Assembly (NCBI GenBank): GCA_963794615.1
Contig: CAWCEP010000008.1
Location: 52,879 to 116,878 of the forward strand
Direction of reading: 5' to 3'
Origin: Chersky-840 sp963794615
GTDB taxonomy: Bacteria; Actinomycetota; Acidimicrobiia; Acidimicrobiales; UBA8190
Length of the DNA stretch: 64,000 nt
The position numbers were made by a program, and so were the translations under genes. The notes below the pieces were generated by a model. The model ran no database searches. It saw only the letters and a list, made by a program, of their open reading frames with translations, and was not told where the DNA came from. Below, in pieces: positions 45,854-55,159 of this stretch; positions within the stretch are counted from its first letter, which is position 1, and each line of letters starts with the position of its first letter.

Positions 45854-46297
45854 TGGTCTCCTTTCGCGATCGCCGCGACGAAATGGGGCGTCACGGTCCG
45901 CCATCCGGCCAGGTTCCGGTCGCGCCACGCATCGCCGGTGTCCCCCGTCCGCTCCCAGCCCGCGGTGCTCGATCTCGACCCGGGTGGTGCCACCGCCGCC
46001 GGGCCGGAAGCGGATGTCCACCTCGCCGGCGTCGGCCCGGTCCCGACCCAGATGCCACGAGTAGGTCACCTGCGACGGAGGCTCCCAGACCGTGACCTCT
46101 CCCCAGTCGTGCTCCTCGCCGTCGGGCCCCCGTTCGTAGATCCGCCCTCCCACCCCGCTCTGCAGGACGACGAGCTCGGCGTTGCCGGTGGTGGTGTGGT
46201 CGCGCGGCCACCATGTCCCGATCCCCGAGGTCCACACGTCGAAGGCGTGTTCGACCGAGCAGGCGACCTCGAAAGTCATGCGCAGCGGCGTACTCAC
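45850..46297 (-). CDS. SRPBCC/AHSA1-domain protein, frameshifted
   Basis: About 150 residues. The start MTFEVACSVEHAFDVWTSG and GVGGRIYERGPDGEEHDWGE with PPSQVTYSWHLGRD match the AHSA1 type of SRPBCC fold, a hydrophobic-cavity protein. The C-terminal part changes frame near 45965 and reads EHRGWERTGDTGDAWRDR and NLAGWRTVTPHFVAAIA. ArsR plus AHSA1 pairs are common and are thought to be regulated by small ligands. Overlaps the ArsR gene by 4 bp. Confidence 0.75.
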
Positions 46298-46623
46298 CGC
46301 GTCGACCTCGGTTCGGTGTTCTCGGCCAGCAACCGGAACCGCGCCACGGCGTCGCCCCAGATCCCCTCCAGATAGGCCTGCACGGCGTGCATCCCCTGCT
46401 CCTGGAGGTGGTAGATCCGACGAGTCCCGCGCGCCTGCTCGGTCACCATCCCCGCGTCCTTCAACAGACGGAGGTGGCGCGACACGGCGGGCCGGCTGAT
46501 GGGCATCGCCGCGGCGATCTCCTGGACGGGCTTGTCACCACTGCTCAGCAGACGCAGGATCTCCCGGCGATTGGCGTCGCCCAACGCCTCGAACGGGTCG
46601 CCCTGGAGCCCGGCCTGGATCAT
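46294..46623 (-). CDS. ArsR-family transcriptional regulator
   Basis: 109 residues with a winged helix-turn-helix: DPFEALGDANRREILRLLS, then MPISRPAVSRHLRLLKDAGM and RGTRRIYHL. No Cys metal-binding motif is visible, so it is not a metal sensor of the classical type. It is first in an operon with an AHSA1 protein, and two adjacent palindromes lie 19 bp upstream of its start, as expected for an autoregulator. Confidence 0.88.
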   Translation of the reverse strand: MIQAGLQGDPFEALGDANRREILRLLSSGDKPVQEIAAAMPISRPAVSRHLRLLKDAGMVTEQARGTRRIYHLQEQGMHAVQAYLEGIWGDAVARFRLLAENTEPRSTR

Positions 46624-46641
46624 CGCTTCCTCCCCGGGATT

Positions 46642-46676
46642 GGTAACACACAGGTTACCGTAACACAGCCGTTACG
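46642..46676. promoter_or_regulatory. Tandem ArsR operator candidates
   Basis: GGTAACACACAGGTTACC (46642-46659) and CGTAACACAGCCGTTACG (46659-46676) are two perfect inverted repeats with 6-bp arms and 6-base spacers that share one base. They sit between the ArsR gene (start 46623, minus) and the thioesterase (start 46751, plus), so a single regulator may control both directions. Confidence 0.65.
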
Positions 46677-46750
46677 GAATCGGTCCCCGCCGGCCCGGTG
46701 TGGGGCGGGGGCGGGAAGTCGTCCACGTGGCGGCCGTTATGGTTCGGCGC

Positions 46751-47599
46751 ATGGACGCACGTCACTTCCTGGGGCTCGAGCCGACGGACGATCCGTTGCA
46801 CTGGCGCCTGCCCGTCACCCCCGCCGTGTGCACCCCGGGTCGCTTCCTCTACGGCGGATGCGGCCTGGCGGCGGGCATCGTGGCCCTCGAAGAGGCCTCG
46901 GGGCGTCCGACGGTGTGGGCCACGGCCCAGTACCTCGCCTACGCACCCACGGGGACCACCCTCGACTGGGAGGTCGTCCTCCCCGCCATCGGCCGCAACA
47001 CCACCCAGGGCAGGGCCATCGGCCGGCTCGGCGACGAAGAGGTGCTCACCGTCAACGCCGCCCTGGGCCGCCACGACCTCGACCTGTCGGGGACGTGGGT
47101 GGCCTTCCCCGACGTGCCGGGCCCCGAGGACTGTCCTGTGCAGAAGATCCCGCCCATGTTCGCCGACACGGTGCTCGTGCGCGTCGAACAACGCGTGGCG
47201 CGCGGCCGCCTCATGGTGGAGCTGGACGGGCGTCCCGGCGACGCCCGGTCGGCCTTCTGGGCGCGCGTCCCGGGCCATCTCGAGCCCTCGGCCGCCACCC
47301 TGGCCGTGATCGGCGACTTCGTGTCGGGCGGCGTCAGCCAGCCCCTGGGGGTGCGCACCATGGGCCGGAGCCTCGACAACACCCTCCGCATGGCCCAGAT
47401 CGTTCCCACCGAGTGGGTGCTGTGCGACATCCAGATGCACGCCCTGGCGCAGGGCTTCGGACAGGGCCTGGCCCACCTGTGGGCGCAGGACGGTACCCTG
47501 CTCGGGACGGCCAGCCAGTCCATCAGCGTGCGCCGGTGGCCCGGTGACGACGCCGTCATGTCGGGTGCCGCGCTCTCGAGGACCGAACCCAACCGGTAA
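46751..47599 (+). CDS. Acyl-CoA thioesterase (TesB-like double hotdog)
   Basis: A 282-residue protein with two hotdog-like halves: CTPGRFLYGGCGLAAGIVAL and ATAQYLAYAPTGTTLDWEV in the first, SAATLAVIGDFVSGG and LDNTLRMAQIVPTEWVLCD in the second. TesB-type enzymes hydrolyse acyl-CoA to free acid. ATG at 46751 was chosen from the codon after the region with the operators. It is followed 8 bp later by the aldo/keto reductase, so both may be one transcript. Confidence 0.7.
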   Translation: MDARHFLGLEPTDDPLHWRLPVTPAVCTPGRFLYGGCGLAAGIVALEEASGRPTVWATAQYLAYAPTGTTLDWEVVLPAIGRNTTQGRAIGRLGDEEVLTVNAALGRHDLDLSGTWVAFPDVPGPEDCPVQKIPPMFADTVLVRVEQRVARGRLMVELDGRPGDARSAFWARVPGHLEPSAATLAVIGDFVSGGVSQPLGVRTMGRSLDNTLRMAQIVPTEWVLCDIQMHALAQGFGQGLAHLWAQDGTLLGTASQSISVRRWPGDDAVMSGAALSRTEPNR

Positions 47600-47607
47600 G
47601 GATCAGG

Positions 47608-48531
47608 ATGCGAACACGCAAGATCGGCTCGCTCGAGGTTTCTGTCGTCGGCCTCGGCTGCAACAACTTCGGCGGACGGCTCGACTACGACGGCACCGCT
47701 GCGGTCGTCTACGGCGCGCTCGACGCCGGCATCACCCTCTTCGACACCGCCGACGTCTACGGCGGCACCCGCAGCGAGGAATTCCTCGGACGCGCCCTGG
47801 GGTCGCGCCGACACGAGATCGTGCTCGCCACCAAGTTCGGCATGCAGGTCGACGCCGACCACAAGGGCGCCAAGCCCGCCTACGTGCACAGTGCCCTCGA
47901 GGACAGCCTCCGTCGACTGCGAACCGACCACGTCGACCTCTACCAGCTGCACGCACCCGATCCCGAGACACCGATCGCGCAGACCCTGGCCGCCCTCGAC
48001 GAGTGCGTCCGGGCCGGCAAGGTACGAGAGATCGGCTGCTCGAACTTCACCGCCGAGCAGATCCGAGAAGCCGAAGCGGCCGTGGCCGACGGTGCGGCCC
48101 GCTTCGTCAGCGTGCAGAACGAGTACAGCCTGTTGCGCCGGCGCGTCGAGCGCGACGTCCTGCCCGAGTGCGAGCGCGCCGGGCTGGCGTTCCTCCCCTA
48201 CTTCCCCCTGGCGTCGGGCGTCCTCACAGGCAAGTACCGCCGCGGCCAGGCGCCACCGCCCGGCACCCGGCTGTCGGGTGTGAAGGCGAACGAGGGGCCG
48301 TTGGCCGACGACACGCTGGCCGTGGTGGAACGGCTCACCGAGTTCGCCGAGCAGCGCAACCGGACCATGGTCGAGCTCGCCATCGCCTGGATCCTGGCCC
48401 ACCCGCCGGTGGCCTCGGTCATCGCCGGAGCCACCTCGGCCGCCCAGGTCAATGCCAACGTGGCGGCGGAGGACTGGGTGCTCGACGACGGCGACCTGGC
48501 CGAGATCGACGCCCTGCTGAAGACGCCCTGA
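47608..48531 (+). CDS. Aldo/keto reductase
   Basis: A 307-residue (beta/alpha)8 NADPH-dependent oxidoreductase. The catalytic tetrad can be placed: Asp and Tyr in LFDTADVYGG, Lys in VLATKFG, His in LYQLHAPDP. The C-terminal SVIAGATSAAQVNANVAA is the cofactor-phosphate binding loop. Length and order match the family. AAGGATCAGG precedes the ATG. The carbonyl substrate is unknown. Confidence 0.9.
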   Translation: MRTRKIGSLEVSVVGLGCNNFGGRLDYDGTAAVVYGALDAGITLFDTADVYGGTRSEEFLGRALGSRRHEIVLATKFGMQVDADHKGAKPAYVHSALEDSLRRLRTDHVDLYQLHAPDPETPIAQTLAALDECVRAGKVREIGCSNFTAEQIREAEAAVADGAARFVSVQNEYSLLRRRVERDVLPECERAGLAFLPYFPLASGVLTGKYRRGQAPPPGTRLSGVKANEGPLADDTLAVVERLTEFAEQRNRTMVELAIAWILAHPPVASVIAGATSAAQVNANVAAEDWVLDDGDLAEIDALLKTP

Positions 48532-48559
48532 CGACTCGGCGATCGCGGCCCACGGCTCC

Positions 48560-49947
48560 TCAGAGCCCGGGTGCGGCGGTGATCCGGCCCGAGCGCACCG
48601 CCTCGACGAGCAGGGCGTGGTCGCGCGCCGTCTGCTCGGCGTAGTCGAGGGCGAAGCGGGCGATGGCGTCGTCGAGGACCCCGCCGTTGCCGGCGTACCC
48701 GGCGATCTGCGCCGCCGAGCCCGAGCGGGCATGGGCGCGGGCCAGCGCCCATCCGCACAACTTGGCGTAGCCGACGAGCCCGCGGGGGCCGAGCGAGGCG
48801 GTGGCGACGGTGCCCTTCATGTCGCGCAACTGCCGGACGTAGAAGTCCGTGTCCCCCGCGCTCGCCCAGCCCAGGAAGACGTCGCTGGCGGCCTGCATGA
48901 GGCGTTGCCCGGCCACCACCCGGCGCCCCCCGGAGCGAGGCTGGTCCGGTCCCGTCGGGCTCGACCCGTGCGAGGCGCCCGCGCCGGGGGGCGGCGCGGC
49001 ACCGACGCGGCCACGACCGACCGACCGGCCTCCTTCACCTGCAGGAACAATGGGTCCCCGATGTCGCTCATGAACAGGGCCACGAAGCAGCGCGTGCCCA
49101 CACTGCCCACGCCCACCACCTTGGAGGCCACGTCGACGAGCTCGAACCGCTCCAGCAGCGCCCGACGGTCGGTCTCGAGCGACGCCGGGTACTTGGCGAG
49201 CACCCCCCGGACGACATCGGAGTGCTCCCCCGCCCCCTCGTGCGTCACGAGCGGCGGGTGATCGACGATCCGCCTCGCCCCCCCGTCGGTGCGCACCGTC
49301 AGCTTGGGCAGCTCCGCCTGGGAGGTCTGACGGTGGGCGCCGATCACGGCCGATCGCACCGCCGGGGTCCTGGTCCCGATCGTTCGGAGTGCCGCCTTGG
49401 CGTCCACCCGTTCGTACCAGACGTCGAGCGTGCCCATGGTGGCGTAGTTCGCCATGTGCTTGCGGTAGGAGCGCGCCGCGGCTCGCGCCGAGTCGGACTG
49501 GGCGTCGCCGTCCATGCCCGACATCCTCGCGATCACGACGGCGCTCGTGGCCAGGCGCTTGAGGTCCCACTCCCAGGGGCCGGGCGTGGTCTCGTCGAAG
49601 TCGTTGACGTCGAAGAGCAGGCGTCGCTCGGGTGAGGCGAAGACCCCGAAGTTCGCCATGTGGGCGTCTCCGCACAGCTGCACCGGCACGCCCGTCGACG
49701 GCGTTCGAGCGAGGTCGGCCGCCATGAGGCCCGCCGCGCCGCGCAGGAAGGCGAAGGGTGACTCGAGCATCCTCCCCCACCGCACGGGCACGAGGTCGGG
49801 AAGCCGGCTCGCGTTCTCGGCATCGAGCAGTGCGATGGGATCGGCACGGTCGACCGGTGGTGTCCAGCCGCCCTGACTCGTCCTGGGCACCACGGTTCGA
49901 CGCTTGCGGCCGATCCGGCGCGCCCGATCCCTCCGAGTCTCAGGCAT
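48560..49947 (-). CDS. DUF2252 family protein, one frameshift
   Basis: About 460 residues. The family signatures QLCGDAHMANFGVFASPERR and FDVNDFDETTPGPWEWDLKR, then VVGVGSVGTRCFVALF, and a C-terminal part DVFLGWASAGDTDFYVRQL and LCGWALARAHARSG are all present. The frame breaks between 49000 and 48930. GDxHxxNxG and NDFDE resemble kinase-type metal and nucleotide motifs, so a phosphotransferase fold is suspected, but no activity is known to me. Confidence 0.82.
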
Positions 49948-49990
49948 CCGAGCTGCGCCCCTTCACCCGAGTGGCTATGGAAAGACGATA

Positions 49991-50025
49991 CCGGGCGCCG
50001 CTCCCCTGAAGGGAACGACGCCCGG
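49991..50025 (-). terminator. Hairpin terminator downstream of yceI-like gene
   Basis: A 15-bp stem with two mismatches (49991-50005 against 50011-50025) and a 5-base loop CTGAA lies between the end of the YceI gene and the start of the DUF2252 gene, both minus strand. Confidence 0.6.
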
Positions 50026-50086
50026 CACGGACATCCCATCGGCGCCCCACGGTCACGCCCTGCGGCGCTCCCGGGGAAGAGGCACG

Positions 50087-50695
50087 TCAGGCGGCGCCCT
50101 GCTCCTTGTTCTCCTGGCGCAGGATGGCCTCGACGTTGAGCTCGATGCGCACCTTCTTGCCCACGACTACGCCACCGGTCTCGAGCGCCTGGTTGTAGGT
50201 CAGGCCCCAGTCTTCGCGGTCGATCTCGGTCGCCGCCGAGAACGCCACGGCCTGGGTACCCCACGGCGTGGTGTTGGCGCCGTCGAACTCGACATCGAGC
50301 ACGACCGGCCGGGTGACGTCGCGTACCGTCAGGTCGCCGGCGAGCTTCCAGTCTTCTCCGTCACGCTTCAGCGACGTGCTCTTGAAGGTCAGGGTCGGGT
50401 ACTTGTCGGTCTCGAAGAAGTCGGCGCTGCGCAGGTGGGCGTCGCGCTGCTCCTGGCTCGTCTCGACGCTCGCCGCGTCGATGGTCACCTCCACCGAAGA
50501 CTCCTCGGGGACCTCGGCCACGGTCACCGTTCCGGTGAAGGAGCTGAAGCGGCCCCGGACCTTGGAGATCATGAGGTGGCGGGCGATGAACTCCACCGTG
50601 CTGTGGGCCTGGTCCAGGTCATAGACGCCCGGGGCCGGCACGAGGGCACCGTGGTATTCCCTGGTCCCGCTGGCTGTGGTGGTGATCGTGGTCAT
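50087..50695 (-). CDS. YceI family protein
   Basis: A 202-residue beta-barrel lipid-binding protein. PGVYDLDQAHSTVEFIARHL, SVEVTIDAASVETSQEQRDA, HLRSADFFETDKYPTLTFKS and GDLTVRDVTRPVVLDVEF are the YceI landmarks. No signal peptide is visible, so a cytoplasmic form is likely. YceI binds polyisoprenoids or amphiphiles. AGGAGGGA precedes the ATG. The upstream region has palindromes and repeated half-sites that suggest induction. Confidence 0.92.
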   Translation of the reverse strand: MTTITTTASGTREYHGALVPAPGVYDLDQAHSTVEFIARHLMISKVRGRFSSFTGTVTVAEVPEESSVEVTIDAASVETSQEQRDAHLRSADFFETDKYPTLTFKSTSLKRDGEDWKLAGDLTVRDVTRPVVLDVEFDGANTTPWGTQAVAFSAATEIDREDWGLTYNQALETGGVVVGKKVRIELNVEAILRQENKEQGAA

Positions 50696-50711
50696 GGCGT
50701 TCCCTCCTGAG

Positions 50712-50766
50712 ATACTTGCGGCTCACACTTTTGAGCCTGCAAATATCTTACCCACCGATACTTGCG
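50712..50766. promoter_or_regulatory. Composite operator region upstream of yceI
   Basis: Three half-sites of the form GATA(C/T)TTGC occur at 50712-50720 (plus), 50740-50748 (minus) and 50758-50766 (plus). Inside them GGCTCACACTTTTGAGCC at 50721-50738 is a perfect inverted repeat with 6-bp arms. The order suggests cooperative binding by a dimeric regulator, for example a MarR protein. No such gene is adjacent. Confidence 0.55.
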
Positions 50767-50895
50767 GTGTCAACCACTTTTGCGACAACGGCCGGTGCCG
50801 GGAGCAGAGCAGGGGCCCGACCAGGGCAAAGAACCGGGACATCGGTGCACCAGGGGCTCGGAGACCAGCGCGAGCCGGGGCTCCCCGGTTGGCCC

Positions 50896-52770
50896 TCAGG
50901 CGCCGAGGGGGAGGGGGAACTTCTCGACGAGCTCGTGGGCGGGCACGGGCCGGGAGAACAGATACCCCTGCGCGAAGTCGCAGTCGAGGCGGACCAGGGC
51001 GTCGAGCTGGCGCTCGGTCTCCACCCCCTCGGCGATGACCTGGAGGCCCAGGGCATGGGCCAACTTGACCACGGCGGCCACGATCTCGGCCCCACCCCGG
51101 TCGTCGCCGAGCTCGTCGACGAAGCTCTTGTCGATCTTGAGGATGTCGAGCGGGAACCGCTGGAGATGGCTGAGCGAGGAGTACCCCGTCCCGAAGTCGT
51201 CGATGGCGAGGGTCACCCCGAGGTCCTTGAGGGCCTGGAGCACCCGCAGCGCCGAGGCGGCGTCGTGCATGAGGGCGCTCTCGGTGATCTCGAGGGTCAG
51301 ATTGGCCGGCGGCAGGCCGGTGTCGTCGAGGATCCCTTGCACCGTCGAGACGATCTCGGGGTGGTCGATCTGCCGGGCCGACAGGTTCACCTCGACGGCG
51401 CCGCGCGGCCCACCGAAACGGTCGGCCCGCCACATGCATAGCTGGCGGCACGCTTCGTGCAGCACCCAGGCACCGATGGGGATGATGAGGCCGCTCTCCT
51501 CGGCGACGGGGATGAACTTGCCCGGAGCCACGAGGCCTTGTTCGGGATGCTCCCAACGCAGCAGCGCCTCGACCCCCACCGCCCGGGCGCTGGTGATCTC
51601 CACCACGGGCTGGTAGAAGAGGCGGAGCTCGCGGCGCTCGAGGGCGCGGTGCAGGGAGTGCTCGGTGTTCATCTTGTCGAGCACACGCATGCGCATGATC
51701 TCGCCGAAGACCTCGACCGTGCCGCCGCCGCGCTGCTTCGCTTGGTACATAGCAGCGTCGGCATTCGACAGCAGAGGCGTGGCCTCGTTCACGCGCGCAC
51801 TCGTACAGGCCACGCCGATGCTGGCGGTGATGAACACCTCGTTGTCGCCCGCCGCGATCGGCGAGCGCAAAGCCCGCAGCGCGCGCTCTGCGTAGGCGAC
51901 GGCGTCACCTTCGGCATCGTCCCCGTCGAAGAGGATCAGGAACTCGTCACCGCCGAGCCGGGCGATGACCTCGGCCGTGCCGTCGGCCGCTTCGAGCCGA
52001 CCGGCCACGGCCACGAGGACTTCGTCGCCGACCTCGTGACCGAGCCCGTCGTTGATGGCCTTGAAGCGGTCGAGGTCGAGGACGAGGACGGCGATCGAAC
52101 CCGGCGCGCTCTTGCCCTTGGCAAGCGCGTAGGCGAGGCGGTAGGTGAACAGCGTCCGGTTGGGCAGGCCCGTCAGCGAGTCGTGAAGATAGGCATGGGC
52201 CAGGGCCTCTTCGGCCGCCTTGTCCTCGTCCTGGTCATAGAGGAAGCCACCGATGCGGAGGTCGGCACCGGACCCGACGACGTACGCGGAGCCCAGGACC
52301 TGCACCTCGTACCCCTCGCGGTGCAGGAGGTCGAGCCGGCGAGGCCGCGTCCGCTCCAGGTTGCGCCGGGAGCCGCCCACCGTTTCGAGCTCCTCGAGGA
52401 CGGCGGCGACGTGGCGCGGCGGAATGAGGAAGTCCGTGATCGACCGGCCCAGGACCTCGTCCCGTGACCACCCGAAGAGCACCTCGGACTGGCGGTTCCA
52501 CTCGGTGAGGGTGCCCCACGCATCGGTCTCGACGAAGGCGTCGCGCGCCATGTCGAGCAGGTGCTCGATCCGGGCCCGCAGGCCGCTCACCACGAGCGCA
52601 CCGTCGCGCCCGGCACCGGTCCCCGTGGAGGTGTCCACCATCGGCTTGTGCACCTGGACCCCCGTGGTGTTCGTCGTGTGTCCGAACCCGTGCGTCGCAG
52701 ACGCCATCGAGAAGGCTCGTGACGGGCGCCCGGCCTTGCGATCAGGAGGCGGCGGGGCCGAGCGTGCCAT
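50896..52770 (-). CDS. PAS-GGDEF-EAL cyclic di-GMP protein
   Basis: About 624 residues. A PAS domain (about 55-165; AFVETDAWGTLTEWNRQSE, GWSRDEVLGRSITDF) precedes a GGDEF domain with intact RLGGDEFLILF and an EAL domain with GVEALLRWEHP, EITESALM, IDDFGTGYSSL and VIAEGVETE. Key EAL residues are present, so it may both make and degrade cyclic di-GMP. No RxxD I-site is seen. ATG at 52770 was preferred to an upstream ATG at 52863 that adds residues of poor quality. No membrane segment is visible. Confidence 0.9.
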   Translation of the reverse strand: MARSAPPPPDRKAGRPSRAFSMASATHGFGHTTNTTGVQVHKPMVDTSTGTGAGRDGALVVSGLRARIEHLLDMARDAFVETDAWGTLTEWNRQSEVLFGWSRDEVLGRSITDFLIPPRHVAAVLEELETVGGSRRNLERTRPRRLDLLHREGYEVQVLGSAYVVGSGADLRIGGFLYDQDEDKAAEEALAHAYLHDSLTGLPNRTLFTYRLAYALAKGKSAPGSIAVLVLDLDRFKAINDGLGHEVGDEVLVAVAGRLEAADGTAEVIARLGGDEFLILFDGDDAEGDAVAYAERALRALRSPIAAGDNEVFITASIGVACTSARVNEATPLLSNADAAMYQAKQRGGGTVEVFGEIMRMRVLDKMNTEHSLHRALERRELRLFYQPVVEITSARAVGVEALLRWEHPEQGLVAPGKFIPVAEESGLIIPIGAWVLHEACRQLCMWRADRFGGPRGAVEVNLSARQIDHPEIVSTVQGILDDTGLPPANLTLEITESALMHDAASALRVLQALKDLGVTLAIDDFGTGYSSLSHLQRFPLDILKIDKSFVDELGDDRGGAEIVAAVVKLAHALGLQVIAEGVETERQLDALVRLDCDFAQGYLFSRPVPAHELVEKFPLPLGA

Positions 52771-52973
52771 CGTAATGCATCTGTTGTTTCTGTGGTCAAT
52801 GGAGCGGGTGTGAAAATAGTGAAGACCCTGGGAGTATTCACGGATACCCCTGACTATTCCCACGTTGCGTGCCGGTTCAACCCCTATGAGAGAACAATGG
52901 ACACTCCGGAGGTTCGCAGCCCAGGCCAGCGACGGGTTGGTCGGCGATTGGGTTCCCGCCTACGGTGCCAACG

Positions 52974-54024
52974 ATGGTCGTGGTCACCGGGGTTCTCCAG
53001 AAAGAGGCGTGGGACCGCGATGTCATGCCCCCCGTCGAGCGGGTTCGGCCCGGACTGTGGTCGATCCCCGTGCCCATCCCGGACAACCCGTTGCGGTACG
53101 TCCTCGTCTATGCCTTCGAGCTCGACAACGGGATCGCCATCGTCGACGCCGGTTGGAACACCGACGACGCCTGGATGGCGCTGAACAACGGCCTGATCGA
53201 AGCGGGGGGGTCGATCAAAGACGTCCGGGCCGTGCTCGTCACCCACATCCACCCTGACCACTACGGCCTGGCCGGGACGGGTCCGGGAGGAGTCGGGAGC
53301 CTGGATCGGCCTCCATCCCGACGATGCCGAGATGCTCGAGGCCCGCTACATCCAGACCGACGACCTGTTGGCCCGGATGCGAGAGTTCCTGGCCGACGCC
53401 GGGGTGCCCGCCACCAAGCTGCCCGACCTCAACTTCGCGTCGATGATGATCCGAGGACAGGTCACCATGGCGGTCCCCGACGTGCTGTTCGAAGACGGCA
53501 AGCGCGTGGACGTGCCGGGTTGGGACCTGAAGACGGTGTGGACACCGGGCCACTCCCCGGGTCACGTCTGCTTCTACAGCGAACAACACCGACTCCTGCT
53601 GTCGGGCGACCACGTGCTGCCCCGCATCACACCCAACATCGGTGTCCACACCCAGCAATTCCCCAACCCCCTCGGCGAGTACCTCGAATCGTTGCTCAAG
53701 TGCCAGAACCTGGGCGTCGACGAAGTGCTCCCCGCCCACGAGTACCGGTTCGCCGATCTGCGGGGGCGGCTCGACGAGATCATCACGCACCACGCCGACC
53801 GCCTGGCCGAGATCGAGCGGCTGATCGAGGAGCACCCCGGGTCCACCGCGTGGGACCTCTCCGTAGCCCTCAAGTGGTCGCGCCCGTGGCACGAGATCGC
53901 CGACTTCATGCAACGCGCCGCGGTGGGCGAGACCCTGGCCCACATCGTGTTGCTCGAGAACCACGGCCGGGTGCGGCGCGAGGGTGCCTTCCCGTCGCGT
54001 TTCTACCTTCCCGACCAGCGCTGA
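52974..54024 (+). CDS. Metallo-beta-lactamase-fold hydrolase, one frameshift
   Basis: About 350 residues. The zinc motif is LVTHIHPDHYGL, followed after a break near 53283 by ESGAWIGLHPDDAEML, TPGHSPGHVCFY (third His), LLSGDHVLP (bridging Asp) and VLPAHEYRFAD (final His). A helical C-terminal domain (HADRLAEIERLIEEHPG) follows. The layout resembles MBL hydrolases with an added winged C-terminal domain, such as LACTB2-type proteins; substrate unknown. Start uncertain: GTG 52965, ATG 52974 or 53025. Confidence 0.82.
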
Positions 54025-54027
54025 GGT

Positions 54028-54744
54028 TCAGGGTCGCGGGGGTTGGTCGCCACCATCGGAGCCCGACGTGTCGCCCCACTTCCGACGGGCGCGTCGGTGG
54101 CGGACGATGACGATCACCACCGCGACGGCGACGAGGGTTCCCAGGATCGACAGGGAGTAGACGCCGACGGTCTTGGCCACCGCCGCGTACGAGGTCCCGG
54201 CCGCATACCCGATCAAGACGAACGTGGCCCCCCATGCGATGCCGCCCGCGGCGTTGTAGGCGAGGAACGTGCGGTAGCGCATGCCGCTCATGCCGGCGAG
54301 ACCGGGCACGAGCGCCCGGGCGAGCGCCAACCATCTCCCCAGGAACACGGCGGGCCCGCCTCGGCGGGCCAGGAGGTCCTGCCCCCGGTGCACACCGGGT
54401 TGGCCCCGCAAGGGGCGGTGCTCGACGAGCCAGGGACCGAGGAGCTTGCCCACCTCGTAGCCGACCGAGTCGCCGACGATGGCGCCCACGATGATCACGA
54501 CCAGCATGACGACGAGGTTCACGTGGTGGAGCGAGGCCAGGACCCCGCCGATCAGGGCGGCGGTCTCGCCCGGGATGACGAAGCCGAGCAACACGGCGGC
54601 TTCACCGAAGACGAGGAGGCCGCACACGATGTAGGCCAGGGGCCCGTGGAAATGCTCAACCCACGAGCCCACACTTGCGATCAGGGGTAGACCCTTTGAC
54701 CGAGCTGGGCTGTCGTCAGCGGGCCCAGGGAGCCCACGAGGCAC
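54028..54744 (-). CDS. DedA family membrane protein
   Basis: About 215-238 residues. ASVGSWVEHFHGPLAYIVCG, FGEAAVLLGFVIPGETAALI and GDSVGYEVGKLLGPWLVEH, then FLGRWLALARALVPGLAGMS and MRYRTFLAYNAAGGIAWG are DedA/VTT signatures (GxPxExxL region and the FxxR-G-xPG core). DedA proteins act in lipid transport or membrane homeostasis. The start is uncertain: GTG 54744 overlaps the upstream gene by 29 bp, GTG 54672 gives a shorter N-terminus. Confidence 0.85.
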   Translation of the reverse strand: MPRGLPGPADDSPARSKGLPLIASVGSWVEHFHGPLAYIVCGLLVFGEAAVLLGFVIPGETAALIGGVLASLHHVNLVVMLVVIIVGAIVGDSVGYEVGKLLGPWLVEHRPLRGQPGVHRGQDLLARRGGPAVFLGRWLALARALVPGLAGMSGMRYRTFLAYNAAGGIAWGATFVLIGYAAGTSYAAVAKTVGVYSLSILGTLVAVAVVIVIVRHRRARRKWGDTSGSDGGDQPPRP

Positions 54745-55132
54745 TCACCCAGGTTCGACGCCGGCACGCCGGGCAGGTCATGAACCGGGTGTAGCCCCGA
54801 CCCGGCCGCCACAACCAGATCGGCAGGTGGAGCATCACGAACTCCGTCATGTGGATCTCCGAGCGGCCGCCGCAGGTGGAGCACTCCACGGTGATGGCGC
54901 TGAGAATGCTCCTCCCCGCCGCCGGGCGCAGGGCGCGCGGTGCGGGTGGAGGGGCCGGCTCGATCGGCGCCACGGCCCGCACTCTGGTCACCGAGGCACG
55001 CGCCTCTTCGGAGAACAACGCGTGCTTCCCGGGCACGTCACGCTCGGAGGCCCGTCGAGGGCCGCCCTCGTCGCGTTCGGCGGGCGCCCAGAACAGGGCC
55101 CGCTTGCCCAGCGGGTCCGGGGACTCAGTCAT
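54716..55132 (-). CDS. Zinc-ribbon protein of unknown function
   Basis: 138 residues. A charged, disordered N-terminus (PDPLGKRALFWAPAERDEGG) precedes two CxxC pairs, CSTCGG and CPACRRRTW, separated by HLPIWLWRPGRGYTRFMT. This is a four-Cys zinc ribbon. No enzymatic signature is seen. Lies between the ParA and DedA genes on the same strand. Confidence 0.65.
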   Translation of the reverse strand: MTESPDPLGKRALFWAPAERDEGGPRRASERDVPGKHALFSEEARASVTRVRAVAPIEPAPPPAPRALRPAAGRSILSAITVECSTCGGRSEIHMTEFVMLHLPIWLWRPGRGYTRFMTCPACRRRTWVSASWAPWAR

Positions 55133-55159
55133 GGCAGCGCCCTCGGTCTCTCGGCCCGC

